Part shown: positions 49,161 through 58,750 of the stretch, in pieces | How the letters are laid out: the number at the start of each line of letters is the position of its first letter | Position numbering within the stretch: the first letter of the stretch is position 1 | Source: Metabacillus halosaccharovorans | Lineage (GTDB): Bacteria > Bacillota > Bacilli > Bacillales > Bacillaceae | Assembly (NCBI RefSeq): GCF_002019635.1 | Contig: NZ_KV917371.1 | Span: 1,054,001 to 1,118,000, forward strand | Length of the DNA: 64,000 nt | Reading direction: 5' to 3' | Notes under the pieces: model-generated | Told to the model about the DNA's origin: nothing | Databases searched by the model: none | The model's input: the letters and a program-made list of their open reading frames with translations, nothing else | Position numbers and translations under genes: made by a program

Positions 49161-51918
49161 TACCATTGAAATTGTGTTGCATGCAGAGCAAATTGAAAAC
49201 AATGATTTTTATGTGTATTGCACATCTGCACACGATGAACATCATTTGGACATAGAAGAATTTGCCCGCTATCTTTTCACCTGGCATGAGTCGTCCTTCT
49301 TTGGCACAAAATTAGAAGATATTAGTTATATCGGCATTCCTGCTGTTCAGCTGTCACCTTGGATGATGGTCGAGCTCCTTGGAAAAGAAACATATAATTC
49401 GCTTGCGAGCATTGAGCTTTCAGATGATGCGCAGAGGTTGGCTGATATTGCCCATGACATTTATGAGCTTATTTCAAATGGAGAGTACCTGCCTGATTTT
49501 GAAGGCTGGAAAAATGGTGTGCTGAGATTTAAGGATGTTGGTAATGAGCTGGAGGGATTTGCTCTTGAATGGTTTTCTAATGCGATCACGGACATGATTG
49601 CACATGATCGCATTTTGCATGAGGCTTGGGAGGACATTCTTGCGTCATACCCTGTGCTCTCGACATTTCAAGGCCATTTTATTGATGAAACGGATTTTCT
49701 CGAGAAGATAGGCTGGCATAAAGATGAAACACCTTTCACCGTTGGGCTGCGCCTGAATGAGCCGGAAACTGACACAGACGAGTGGCAGATGGAAATTATG
49801 TTACGAAGCAAGGCAAATCTTGATGAACTGGTACACTATCAAGGCAAACGTGATCTGCCTAAAAAGTGGCTGCCTCATTTAGAAAAGATTGAACGTGAAC
49901 AGGAGCGCTTTGCCGAGATTGTGCCGTGGTTAAGCTTTGAAACGGGTACAACATATGTTACCGAGGATGAAGCATGGTTGTTTTTAACAGATGCGAGTGA
50001 AACATTGATTAATATGGGTGTGGAGATTTTGCTTCCATCATGGTGGCAGGTTGTCAAAGATTCACAGCTTATGTTGAAGGCTAAGGTTTCTTCCACTCCA
50101 CGTGGTCAGTCGTTTGTCGGAATGAATTCATTGATCGATTTCAACTGGCGTTTTGCGACAAATGGAGTGGAAATGAGTGAAGAGGAATTTCTTAAGCTTG
50201 TTTCCGAGCAGCGTCGCTTAGTGAATTTTAAAGGTCAGTGGATTAAGCTTGATCCTGCTTTTATTAAGCAAGTTCAGGCCATTTTAAAGCGAGCGGACAA
50301 AGAAGGCCTGCATTTATCTGACATTCTCCATCAGGAGCTGAATGCCAGGGATCTTGATGAAGATACAGATGAGATCGTGGATACGCGTGCGTTTGCGAAT
50401 ATTCAAATTGAGCTTAATCAACAAATGAAAGGTATGCTACGCAAGCTTACCGATACAAATGAGCTGCCGACACACGAGGTACCGGCTGATTTTCTCGGTA
50501 CCCTTCGTCCTTATCAGCAGAACGGTGTTGACTGGCTGTTGTTTTTACGAAGTGTATCGTTCGGCGCCTGCCTGGCCGATGATATGGGGTTAGGAAAAAC
50601 GATTCAAATGATTGCTTATTTTTCTTATGTAAAAGAAGTAGAAAAGCCTGAGCAGCCTGCACTGATTGTGGCTCCAACATCTGTGCTTGGAAACTGGCAG
50701 AAGGAATTTGAAAAATTCGCACCACATCTTCGCGTGAAGCTTCACTATGGTCCGAATCGACCGAAGGAAGAGAAATTTGCGGCGTCCATTGAGAATTATG
50801 ATGTTGTCATCACCTCCTACGGCTTGTCACATGCTGACTATGAGGAAATCTCCTCGATTCAGTGGAGTACGATTTGCCTTGATGAAGCGCAAAATATTAA
50901 AAACGCCCATACAAAACAGTCGAAAGCGATTCGTAAGCTGCGCGGACAGCATCATATTGCCTTAACAGGTACACCGATGGAAAACCGCTTAACAGAGCTT
51001 TGGTCAATTTATGATTTTCTTAACCACGGTTATTTAGGAAGCTTACATAGCTTTCATAAACGTTATGTGTTGCCGATTGAAAAGGATCGCAATGTGGAGC
51101 AAATTGAACAGCTCCAACGCTATATTAAGCCGTTTTTATTGAGACGAACAAAACGAGATGAACAGGTTGCCCTTAATCTTCCTGAAAAGCAGGAACAGAA
51201 AGAGTATATTCCGTTATCTATTGAACAGGCCTCATTATATGAACAGCTTGTCAAAGATACGTTTGAACAGGTGAATTCTCTGGCAGGCATGCAGCGCAAG
51301 GCATTAATTTTGAAGATGTTAGGCAAGCTGAAGCAAATTTGTAATCACCCTGCCCTTTATTTGAAGGAACAGCAACCGAAGGAATTGGTGTCTCGTTCAC
51401 ATAAAATAGAGAAATTATTGGAATTAACAACTTCAATCCGTGAGCAGCAGGAAAGCTGTTTGATTTTCACCCAATACATCGGCATGGGTGAAATGATGAA
51501 GAAGCTGCTTGAGAAGGAATTTGGTGAAAAGGTTCTTTTCTTAAACGGAAGCGTGATGAAAGCAGAGCGTGACCGCATGGTTGAGTCCTTCCAGCGCAAG
51601 GAGTTTCCATTCTTGATCTTATCCTTAAAAGCTGGTGGAACAGGATTAAATCTAACAGCAGCAAACCATGTTATCCACTATGACCGCTGGTGGAATCCCG
51701 CTGTTGAAAATCAAGCAACAGACAGAGCCTACCGTATCGGCCAGGATCGATTTGTCCATGTTCATAAGCTCGTCACAACCGGAACCATTGAAGAAAAAAT
51801 CGATGATATGCTCGAGAAAAAGCAATCATTAAACGACGAAATCATCCAAAGTGAAAACTGGATCACTGAGCTTTCATCAGACGAGCTTGAAGAGCTCTTT
51901 ACCTTATCAATGAGTTAG
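49153..51918 (+). CDS. SNF2-family DEAD/DEAH helicase (YwqA-like)
   Basis: 921 residues. N-terminal 430 residues of unknown fold, then the SNF2 motor: LRPYQQNGVDWL, motif I ADDMGLGKTIQMIA, Ia VAPTSVLGNWQKE, II LDEAQNIKN, III ALTGTPMENRL, and C-terminal LFLNGS, LILSLKAGGTGLNLTAANHV and ATDRAYRIGQ (motifs V and VI). ATP-driven translocase on double-stranded DNA, likely in repair or transcription recycling. Translationally coupled to the SWIM partner. Confidence 0.92.
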   Translation: MINTIEIVLHAEQIENNDFYVYCTSAHDEHHLDIEEFARYLFTWHESSFFGTKLEDISYIGIPAVQLSPWMMVELLGKETYNSLASIELSDDAQRLADIAHDIYELISNGEYLPDFEGWKNGVLRFKDVGNELEGFALEWFSNAITDMIAHDRILHEAWEDILASYPVLSTFQGHFIDETDFLEKIGWHKDETPFTVGLRLNEPETDTDEWQMEIMLRSKANLDELVHYQGKRDLPKKWLPHLEKIEREQERFAEIVPWLSFETGTTYVTEDEAWLFLTDASETLINMGVEILLPSWWQVVKDSQLMLKAKVSSTPRGQSFVGMNSLIDFNWRFATNGVEMSEEEFLKLVSEQRRLVNFKGQWIKLDPAFIKQVQAILKRADKEGLHLSDILHQELNARDLDEDTDEIVDTRAFANIQIELNQQMKGMLRKLTDTNELPTHEVPADFLGTLRPYQQNGVDWLLFLRSVSFGACLADDMGLGKTIQMIAYFSYVKEVEKPEQPALIVAPTSVLGNWQKEFEKFAPHLRVKLHYGPNRPKEEKFAASIENYDVVITSYGLSHADYEEISSIQWSTICLDEAQNIKNAHTKQSKAIRKLRGQHHIALTGTPMENRLTELWSIYDFLNHGYLGSLHSFHKRYVLPIEKDRNVEQIEQLQRYIKPFLLRRTKRDEQVALNLPEKQEQKEYIPLSIEQASLYEQLVKDTFEQVNSLAGMQRKALILKMLGKLKQICNHPALYLKEQQPKELVSRSHKIEKLLELTTSIREQQESCLIFTQYIGMGEMMKKLLEKEFGEKVLFLNGSVMKAERDRMVESFQRKEFPFLILSLKAGGTGLNLTAANHVIHYDRWWNPAVENQATDRAYRIGQDRFVHVHKLVTTGTIEEKIDDMLEKKQSLNDEIIQSENWITELSSDELEELFTLSMS

Positions 51919-51935
51919 GAAGGGAGTTCTAGATT

Positions 51936-52031
51936 GTGGCAACAAAACAAAAGAGTAAGAAATCGTCAGAAAAAAAAGCCCCGCAGTGGGAGAAGTTAGT
52001 GAAGTTAATCGAGAAGAAGGTTTCTAAGTAG
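51936..52031 (+). CDS. 31-residue lysine-rich mini-protein
   Basis: GTG start 9 nt after GGGAG, 17 nt downstream of the helicase stop. Starts MATKQKSKKSSEKKAPQWEK and ends LIEKKVSK, with a terminator directly after. Likely cotranscribed with the helicase. The basic composition suggests nucleic-acid contact, but this is a guess. Confidence 0.6.
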   Translation: MATKQKSKKSSEKKAPQWEKLVKLIEKKVSK

Positions 52032-52038
52032 AGTAGAG

Positions 52039-52063
52039 CGACAGTTTCGGCTGTCGTTTTTTT
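52039..52063 (+). terminator. Intrinsic terminator of the helicase operon
   Basis: CGACAG (52039-52044) and CTGTCG (52051-52056) followed by seven T. Confidence 0.8.
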
Positions 52064-52068
52064 GTCGC

Positions 52069-52491
52069 TTAAATCTTGAGCCTTTCTTCCATTACCTTGA
52101 TTCTTGTATCATGGATTCCCATTTGTGAGCTCAAATGATTAACACCTGATTTTAAATCATTGACATTCATTTCATACACTTTAAAAGCACCACGATGTTG
52201 TTCAAGCTCAGTCTCGATTTTCACAAAATGACTTCTAAATTCCGTGGTCATGTTGTCTACTTTTGTTTCTAGGTTATCCATTCGTGTTTCTAGACTGTCC
52301 ACTCTCTTTTCTAGATGTTCCATTCTCCCCTCTATAGTTTCCATCCTAGATTCCAGATTGTCCATTCTACCTTCTAAGCGAACAATTCCATCCTTTACAT
52401 CATGAACATCTTTAGATATATGGTCTAATTTTTTTTCGATACTGATCATAAATTGCAATACTTTATCCACTTTATTCACCTCCTTTTTCAC
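52069..52491 (-). CDS. Coiled-coil protein with heptad repeats
   Basis: 140 residues, almost entirely coiled coil: repeated 7-residue units of the form RMDNLESRMETIEGRMEHLE run from about residue 40 to 80. No signal or membrane segment. Such proteins are common in Bacillus genomes without known role. AAAGGAGG precedes the start. Confidence 0.7.
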   Translation of the reverse strand: MKKEVNKVDKVLQFMISIEKKLDHISKDVHDVKDGIVRLEGRMDNLESRMETIEGRMEHLEKRVDSLETRMDNLETKVDNMTTEFRSHFVKIETELEQHRGAFKVYEMNVNDLKSGVNHLSSQMGIHDTRIKVMEERLKI

Positions 52492-52511
52492 CTATTATAC
52501 CACCTCTGTCA

Positions 52512-52552
52512 GAAAAAATCGGCTGATCACAAATTTCCACTGGTGATCAGCC
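52512..52552 (-). terminator. Intrinsic terminator of ssbB
   Basis: GGCTGATCAC (52521-52530) and GTGATCAGCC (52543-52552) form a perfect 10-bp stem; the minus strand continues GATTTTTT. Confidence 0.8.
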
Positions 52553-52616
52553 TTCCATTTTGAGGACATAAGGGGATACCATTGATTTTCTCTCATGAAG
52601 AGAAGTCGGAGACATC

Positions 52617-52964
52617 TTAACTTTCCTGTTCAACTAATTCACGCGGCTTACCGCTCATGAAGCGGACTGAATCTGCCACAACTTCTGTTACATACACGCG
52701 GTTGCGTTCAGCATTTTCATAGCTGCGCGTTTGAATGCGGCCTGTCACACCTACGACTGAGCCTTTTCGGCAATAATTTGCCGTGTTCTCAGCTGTTCGT
52801 CGCCAAACTGTGCAATTGACGAAATCTGTTTCAATTTCTCCAGCTGCATTTTTAAAGTTCCGGCTAACTGCGAGAGTGATATTGGCAACTGGGGCACCAT
52901 CCGCTGTATACCGAATTTCCGGATCCTTCGTCAGACGACCGACTAAGATTATTTGATTAATCAC
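52617..52964 (-). CDS. ssbB: Single-stranded DNA-binding protein SsbB
   Basis: 115 residues. OB fold with [32 protein letters not shown] and [17 protein letters not shown]. It lacks the long acidic C-terminal tail and DDDIPF tip of the replicative SsbA, which marks the short competence-type SsbB. GTG start, GGAGG 6 nt upstream. Its location near a YwqA-type helicase matches B. subtilis, and comK is in the same window, although no ComK box was found upstream. Confidence 0.88.
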   Translation of the reverse strand: MINQIILVGRLTKDPEIRYTADGAPVANITLAVSRNFKNAAGEIETDFVNCTVWRRTAENTANYCRKGSVVGVTGRIQTRSYENAERNRVYVTEVVADSVRFMSGKPRELVEQES

Positions 52965-53279
52965 CTCAAACCTCCTTTCCTTTCATGTACAACCGTATTG
53001 TAAACGATGAATCACAATTGGAAAAATGAGTAAAATACTGTTTTGTTTAACTGCTAGCTCATGAAACTCGTTTTTCATAGAAGCAAAAATAGTGTTTCCT
53101 TTTAAAACTTCAGATGTTTGGACATTTTTTTAAAAACAGTTGTAGATATTCATTGCAGGGAATTTTCAAGATATGAGAGTACTCATTTTCCATTTTCTTG
53201 TAGCTACTTGATCCTTTCATTGAATAAAAGTTTACCCCTAACAAAAAATAACTTCATGTTAATGATCAGGAGGAAAATG

Positions 53280-54032
53280 ATGAGAACTATGAAAAAGAAA
53301 AAATATCTATTTATTCTTTTAATCATTCTTTTATGTGGAACGATTTTAACACTCCAGGAAAACAGTACTGATGCCTTTACAAATCAAGTTATTCAACGAG
53401 GGTCAACTGGGGATGATGTAATTGAGTTGCAGTCTCGTCTAAAGTATATTGGCTTTTACAAAGGGGAAATTGATGGTGTTTTTGGCTGGGGGACATATTG
53501 GGCGCTTCGGAATTTCCAATCTGAATTCGGACTCCCTGTCGATGGGTTAGCTGGTTTAAAAACGAGGCAAAAGCTTGTTAGTGTAACAAAATATGAGTAC
53601 AAGAAGGGAGCTGATCAAGCTCAAAAACCAACAGCTATTAATGTTCCAGCTGGTTTTTCTCAAAATGATATTCAACTCATGGCTAATGCTGTTCATGGAG
53701 AAGCGCGTGGTGAACCTTATATTGGACAAGTTGCCGTCGCAGCTGTTATTTTAAATCGAGTGGAGAGCCCAACATTTCCCAATACAGTATCAGGAGTTAT
53801 CTTTGAACCATTGGCTTTTACTGCGGTAGCTGACGGACAAATTTGGCTGACTCCTAATGAAACATCAAAAAAGGCTGTTCTTGATGCTATTAATGGCTGG
53901 GATCCGACTGAAAATGCGAATTATTATTTTAATCCTGATACAGCAACAAGTAGCTGGATATGGGGCAGACCACAAATAAAAAAATCGGGAAACATATTTT
54001 TTGTAAATAGAATCCTGGATGAATTTCGTTAA
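53280..54032 (+). CDS. sleB: Spore cortex-lytic enzyme, SleB-like
   Basis: About 250 residues. Signal peptide (residues 1-32), a peptidoglycan-binding domain (QRGSTGDDVIELQSRLKYIG, then FGWGTYWALRNFQ), and a hydrolase_2/SleB catalytic domain with ANAVHGEARGEPYIGQVAVA, the catalytic Glu in HGEARG. SleB is a lytic transglycosylase acting on muramic-lactam cortex during germination. GGAGG precedes two adjacent ATG codons; 53280 has better spacing than 53277. No ypeB partner follows, so this may be a second SleB. Confidence 0.82.
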   Translation: MRTMKKKKYLFILLIILLCGTILTLQENSTDAFTNQVIQRGSTGDDVIELQSRLKYIGFYKGEIDGVFGWGTYWALRNFQSEFGLPVDGLAGLKTRQKLVSVTKYEYKKGADQAQKPTAINVPAGFSQNDIQLMANAVHGEARGEPYIGQVAVAAVILNRVESPTFPNTVSGVIFEPLAFTAVADGQIWLTPNETSKKAVLDAINGWDPTENANYYFNPDTATSSWIWGRPQIKKSGNIFFVNRILDEFR

Positions 54033-54153
54033 AGGTTGTCCTGGTGCTTTTCCCATATTAAGGGTTCACCTCAGATCATATATGTGTTAACAGTTCCATT
54101 AGTTTAGGTGTTTGGGGCATATTGTTCTACATTTTTGTCATAGCTGCATTCAA

Positions 54154-54187
54154 AAAAACGCATTCTTATATAGAATTGCGTTTTTCT
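54154..54187 (-). terminator. Intrinsic terminator overlapping the patatin gene stop
   Basis: ACGCAATTCT and AGAATGCGT on the minus strand with a short loop that contains the TAA stop codon, then TTTTTTTG. Confidence 0.65.
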
Positions 54188-55101
54188 TTATTTATTCTTT
54201 GCATTCTTTTGACCTTATATTGTTCAAAATCCCACTTAGATAAAAATTCTTTTGTTGAAGTATAGCCTGATTTATAGAGAAAATCGATTTCATCCTTAGT
54301 CAGTTCATAATCAGTTGTGTTGATGTCTCTAGTCGGAATTTGAATCGTGCGTTCAAGCGTTTCTTCGTTTAAATGTCGCAAATCATGGGCTTGAAGCATC
54401 GTTTTATAAATATTTTTAATAAGGTGGATTGGCGTAGGTATAACTGGATCTATGTTCACTTCATCTTTTACAAAACGGAAGCCGAATGTTGGAAACCGAG
54501 GATTTTCAGTATCAAATAACCATATTGGAAAGTTACTTAGTAAACCGCCATCTAAAATGTAGGATTTTTTACGATCTTTTGTTTTCCATATAACCGGACG
54601 GTAAAAAAATGGCAAAGATGCACTCATCATAACCGCAGTTGAAATATTTAAATCAGCAGGAGTCATCCTGTAGCGATTCAAATCATCTGGCAAAATAAGC
54701 ATTTGCCCATTCGAAATATCAGAAGCAATAATCTTCAACTTCCCATCTGGCAGATCCGCAAATGTCTTAATGCCTTTTTCTAGAAGAAGTGAATCCACCC
54801 ACGATTCCAAATAATTGTTTTTATACAGTCCAAGATGAATCATAAATTCTAAAAGAATGCCGAAAACGGGAATTCGATGCAAAGTTGTCTTACCGCGGAG
54901 CTTTGAAAAATCGAGTACACTTAGACGATCTCTAATTTCACAGCTTGTGTAACCGCTCGCCAAAAGAGAAGCAATTAATGCTCCCGCAGATGTTCCAGCC
55001 AATCGTTCCCATTCTACTTTTTCCTCTTCCATTGCTTGAATCGCTCCAACAAAGGCAAGCCCCCTAGCTCCACCACCTTCAAAAACAGCATCTACCTTCA
55101 A
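54166..55101 (-). CDS. Patatin-like phospholipase
   Basis: 311 residues. Oxyanion loop FEGGGARGLAFVG, nucleophile GTSAGAL and the Asp of the dyad in LDGGLLSNFPIW. Members are Ser-Asp acyl hydrolases acting on membrane lipids. No signal peptide. TTG start, with GAGGTGG upstream. Bacterial relatives include YlbK and RssA types. Confidence 0.88.
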   Translation of the reverse strand: MKVDAVFEGGGARGLAFVGAIQAMEEEKVEWERLAGTSAGALIASLLASGYTSCEIRDRLSVLDFSKLRGKTTLHRIPVFGILLEFMIHLGLYKNNYLESWVDSLLLEKGIKTFADLPDGKLKIIASDISNGQMLILPDDLNRYRMTPADLNISTAVMMSASLPFFYRPVIWKTKDRKKSYILDGGLLSNFPIWLFDTENPRFPTFGFRFVKDEVNIDPVIPTPIHLIKNIYKTMLQAHDLRHLNEETLERTIQIPTRDINTTDYELTKDEIDFLYKSGYTSTKEFLSKWDFEQYKVKRMQRINKEKRNSI

Positions 55102-55469
55102 ATTGCCACCACCTCAATATAAGAGTTAAGTATTAAACTGCATGAAAGTTCATTAACGATGATTCGGAATAAAGTTAAAATTCTCAATCTCCTATTCTGC
55201 ATGCTACAGCATACTTAAAACTTCAAGATGCCCACTCTAAATTCCTTCCTTATTTCAATATATAGCCTCATACAAAAAGATGTGCCACTAGATCAACCTG
55301 CCTGCTTGTTAAAGACATCTATTTATCATTAAAATAAATCACTTCAGTAAGAATTTTATCCCACTCTTAACGGGCAGTAGCGATCCACACTTAAATCCGC
55401 TCCAACTTAGTAGCTTTCCTTAGATAATTAACAATTGAAAGGCCTGGGATTAAGTGATTTTTTCAAAGA

Positions 55470-55510
55470 AAAAAGGAACGGAAATGGTATGAGAATTTCC
55501 GCTCCTTTTT
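55470..55510. terminator. Intrinsic terminator
   Basis: AAAAAGGA-A-CGGAAAT pairs with ATTTCCG-C-TCCTTTTT; A/T runs on both sides allow use from both strands. Downstream end of the sulfoquinovose-type cluster. Confidence 0.75.
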
Positions 55511-55539
55511 ACTCTTATCGTGACATATTACCTGAAAAC

Positions 55540-55568
55540 CGGGACAAGGAACCTGTCCCTCTGACCCA
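55540..55568 (+). repeat. 29-bp dispersed palindrome, copy 10
   Basis: CGGGACAAGGAACCTGTCCC followed by TCTGACCCA. It is the only copy outside the first 15 kb, in the same orientation as the others. Confidence 0.75.
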
Positions 55569-55586
55569 CAGAAACCCATGACCCAT

Positions 55587-56489
55587 TCATAAAACAATGA
55601 AAAACGTAACTGGTAATGTTAACAAGCTTAGTGTTGTACTAACGAGTGTTGCACTTGAAACAAATTCCGGCTCTGTATTAAATTGGAGAGCATACATGGT
55701 CGTGTTTGCTGCTGTCGGCATAGCTGCCATAATGATCATAATTTGCTTGATCATTTCATCAACTGGCAAAAACAATGTAATTAAATAGGCAATACAAGGT
55801 GAGACAGCTAGTTTGGTTACAAGTGAAAGAGACACTTTGCCTCTTTCAAAGTTTTTAATAGAAATTTTGGCAAGTTGCATACCTAATACAATCATAACCG
55901 TTGGAATAGCAGCATCTGCCACCATGTCAATCGCCTGTGTCATAGATTTTCCTAAATAAATATGAAAGGTTTGAAGGAGGAAGCCCAAAAATGCCCCATA
56001 AACAATTGGCATTCGTTTCACAGCACGAATGGCTGCACGAACTCCGTCTCCTTCTTCACTTCCTTTTGCTGCGTAATATACACCAACCGTACACATCACA
56101 AGCTGTTGAATGACCATTAAAATAATGGCATAATCGAGACCCGCTGCCCCAAATAGAAGCAGAACAACAGGTGTCCCGTAATTGCCATTATTCATAAATG
56201 ATGAGGCTAAAATCATTCCACATGTTTCTTTAACAGAATACTTTCGTATATAAGCAATCAAATACACGACGGCAATTAATGAAAAACAAAGAGCAAATGT
56301 ATACAAAGCCATATATATATAGGTGATTGTAAAGGTTGTTGTATAAAAGGTTCGAAAAACTAAAACCGGTGACATTAAATAAAGAGCCATCGTCGATATG
56401 GTTTTCGTTTCAAATCCAATTTTTTTCTGTCCTATATAACCGAGTGCAAAAATACTAAAGATCGGAATAAGGATAAGGAAGAAATCCAC
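55587..56489 (-). CDS. AEC-family transporter (auxin efflux carrier type)
   Basis: 300 residues, about 10 membrane spans, with LIPIFSIFALGYIGQKKIG at the start and ASSFMNNGNYGTPVVLLLFG in the middle, as in bacterial AEC/MalP carriers of organic anions. GTG start after GAAGGTGA. In this cluster it could export an acidic end product such as sulfolactate (inference from position only). Confidence 0.8.
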   Translation of the reverse strand: MDFFLILIPIFSIFALGYIGQKKIGFETKTISTMALYLMSPVLVFRTFYTTTFTITYIYMALYTFALCFSLIAVVYLIAYIRKYSVKETCGMILASSFMNNGNYGTPVVLLLFGAAGLDYAIILMVIQQLVMCTVGVYYAAKGSEEGDGVRAAIRAVKRMPIVYGAFLGFLLQTFHIYLGKSMTQAIDMVADAAIPTVMIVLGMQLAKISIKNFERGKVSLSLVTKLAVSPCIAYLITLFLPVDEMIKQIMIIMAAMPTAANTTMYALQFNTEPEFVSSATLVSTTLSLLTLPVTFFIVL

Positions 56490-56529
56490 TCATTCACCTT
56501 CATTCCTAATTTCGTTATTTTCGGGTAAC

Positions 56530-57960
56530 TTATAAGTTTAATACAATAATACGTTCCTCTGTCATTTCTTCAATGGCATATTTCGGACCTTCCTTACCAT
56601 TACCACTGTTTTTCACTCCGCCATATGGCATGTGGTCGACACGATAAGCCGAAGCATCATTAATGATAAGACCGCCCACCTCAATTTCCCGTGCTGCCTT
56701 CATCGCAAACTGTAAATCATTTGTGAAAAGACCTGCTTGTAAGCCATAATCTGAATCATTTACTTTCGTAATCACTTCATCTATGTCTTTATATGTTGCA
56801 ACAGAAACTACTGGACCGAATACTTCCTGTCGACATACTTTCATTTCATCATTTACATTTGTTAGAATAGTAGGCTCATAAAGCGCTCCTTCACGTTTAC
56901 CACCTAATGCAATCACTGCCCCTTGCTCAACTGCTTCATTTACCCAGCTTTCAACGCGCTCCGCTTCACGGATACGGATCATCGGACCAATATCTGTTCT
57001 TTCATTTAAAGGATCACCAACAACTAGTTTTTCTGTTTTTTCCTTCAATGTATTTATAAAGCTTTCAAAAGCTTCCTCATGAACATAAACACGTTGAACA
57101 GAGATACAAACCTGACCTGCATTGTTAAAGCTTTTTTGTGCAATAAGTGATGCTGCTTGCTCTACATTTGCATCATGGTGAACAACTGTTGCTGAATTGT
57201 TTCCTAATTCTAATGCTACCTTACGTAGCCCAGCCTTTGATCGAATATACTCACCAACACGTGGACTTCCTGTAAAGGTAAACATGTTAACATCTTTATT
57301 TTCCAGTAACCAGTCGCCGATTTTTGCACCGTCTCCTGTTAACAGCTGCAAACGACCTTTTGGCAAGCCTGCTTCTTCCATTAATTCTGCTAACATAAGT
57401 GCACAAATTGGGGTTACCTCCGCCGGCTTTAAGACAACACTATTTCCGGCAGCAATAGCTGGACCGATTTTATGACAAACTAAATTGACCGGTACATTAA
57501 ATGGGGTAATAGCTGCAATAACACCTACAGGAACTCGTACTGTAAAAGCCATTCTATTTTCAGAGCCTGGTGCAGCCTCTACTGGAACACCTTCCCCATG
57601 GATACGTTTTGCTTCTTCAGCTGAAATCACTAACGTTTGGGCGGCACGCTCAATTTCACCACGGGATTCCCGAATTGGTTTTCCTACTTCTAATGCAAGC
57701 ACTTTGGCAAATTGTTCACGACGTTCGACTAGTAATTCAGCGGCTTTCATTAACACTTCATAGCGTGCATATGGTGAAAATGGTACCTTTAATGCCTCCT
57801 TAGCACCTTGTACAGCTGCATCGACATGTTCTTTTTCAGCTATAGAAATAGTTGCTGTTACCTCTTGATTATATTTATTTAACACGTCCATAACGTCCAT
57901 TGTTTTTTCCCATTGTCCATTAATATATAATCCGTATTGTTCTGTTATGATTGTTGTCAC
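56530..57960 (-). CDS. NAD(P)-dependent aldehyde dehydrogenase, candidate sulfolactaldehyde dehydrogenase
   Basis: 476 residues. Catalytic Cys in NNAGQVCISVQRVYVHE, general base Glu in VALELGNNSATVV, cofactor loop FTGSPRVGEYI and NVPVNLVCHK. In sulfo-transaldolase clusters of Bacilli an ALDH of this kind oxidises sulfolactaldehyde to sulfolactate. GTG at 57960 has GGAG 8 nt upstream; an earlier GTG at 57969 is too close to it. Follows the GntR gene. Confidence 0.8.
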   Translation of the reverse strand: MTTIITEQYGLYINGQWEKTMDVMDVLNKYNQEVTATISIAEKEHVDAAVQGAKEALKVPFSPYARYEVLMKAAELLVERREQFAKVLALEVGKPIRESRGEIERAAQTLVISAEEAKRIHGEGVPVEAAPGSENRMAFTVRVPVGVIAAITPFNVPVNLVCHKIGPAIAAGNSVVLKPAEVTPICALMLAELMEEAGLPKGRLQLLTGDGAKIGDWLLENKDVNMFTFTGSPRVGEYIRSKAGLRKVALELGNNSATVVHHDANVEQAASLIAQKSFNNAGQVCISVQRVYVHEEAFESFINTLKEKTEKLVVGDPLNERTDIGPMIRIREAERVESWVNEAVEQGAVIALGGKREGALYEPTILTNVNDEMKVCRQEVFGPVVSVATYKDIDEVITKVNDSDYGLQAGLFTNDLQFAMKAAREIEVGGLIINDASAYRVDHMPYGGVKNSGNGKEGPKYAIEEMTEERIIVLNL

Positions 57961-57977
57961 TATTCCCACTCCTTCTT

Positions 57978-58709
57978 CTATCTCATAAGATCAATATGAT
58001 ATGTGTATTTTTCACTGCTAAACTTTGTTGTGGTAAATTCAATTGGTTGATCTCCATTGCCGAAGCTGAGTCTTTCCATTTTCAGCATCGCCTGAGCTCC
58101 TCGTATCCCAAGTAAGTCAGCCTCAAATAATGTTGCATTTACTGCTGAAATTTTTTCTTTTGCATGCTTTAAGAAAATTTGGTTTTCCTCTAATATTTCA
58201 TAAAAGGTTGAGTTGTTTAAATCCTGGCATACTAATAATTCTCCGATTTTCTTGGGCCAAAAAGATCGCTCAATCACTATTGGTGTCTGGTTTGCAAAGC
58301 GCAGGCGTTCAATGACTAAGATCTCCTCATCCACTGGTACCTGAAGGATCGACTTTTCATAAGGGAAATCTCTGCTCATTGTTACTAACAGTAATTTAGA
58401 GCTTGGGACCATTCCCTTTTCTCTTGCTTCCTCTGCAAAACCTTTTAGCTTTGATAAGCTTCCTACAAATAATTGCGGTTTTACGATGGTTCCTTTTCCC
58501 TGTTGTCTTTCTAAGATGCCCTCTTGTACGAGAATGGAAATCGCCTGCCGTATCGTTGTTCGGCTGACATCAAACTCTTTCATCAGTTCATTTTCCGTTG
58601 GGATCATGGCATTTGGTTTCCATTTCTTTTCTTGAATCTGTTTAATAATTGTATCTTTCACCCGGATATACAGTGAAATGCTTTTCACAGGTTTGCTTCT
58701 ACTTTCCAC
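57978..58709 (-). CDS. GntR-family regulator with UTRA domain (first copy)
   Basis: About 243 residues. Winged helix at the N-terminus (IPTENELMKEFDVSRTTIRQ, ILERQQGKGTIV) and a UTRA ligand domain (ERLRFANQTPIVIERSFWP). GTG start, AAGGGAG 8 nt upstream. Clearly paralogous to the regulator at 60360, with most residues shared through the DNA-binding half. Probably senses a phosphorylated or sulfonated sugar and represses the cluster. Confidence 0.88.
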   Translation of the reverse strand: MESRSKPVKSISLYIRVKDTIIKQIQEKKWKPNAMIPTENELMKEFDVSRTTIRQAISILVQEGILERQQGKGTIVKPQLFVGSLSKLKGFAEEAREKGMVPSSKLLLVTMSRDFPYEKSILQVPVDEEILVIERLRFANQTPIVIERSFWPKKIGELLVCQDLNNSTFYEILEENQIFLKHAKEKISAVNATLFEADLLGIRGAQAMLKMERLSFGNGDQPIEFTTTKFSSEKYTYHIDLMR

Positions 58710-58750
58710 CGGAAAAACTCCCTTCAAGTATTAAAGATATAAGGGAAGTT

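Larger units (their letters stand above)
55102..55586. other. Intergenic region
   Basis: 485 bp with no gene seen. Holds a bidirectional terminator at 55470-55510 and the tenth copy of the 29-bp palindrome at 55540-55568. Confidence 0.6.
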
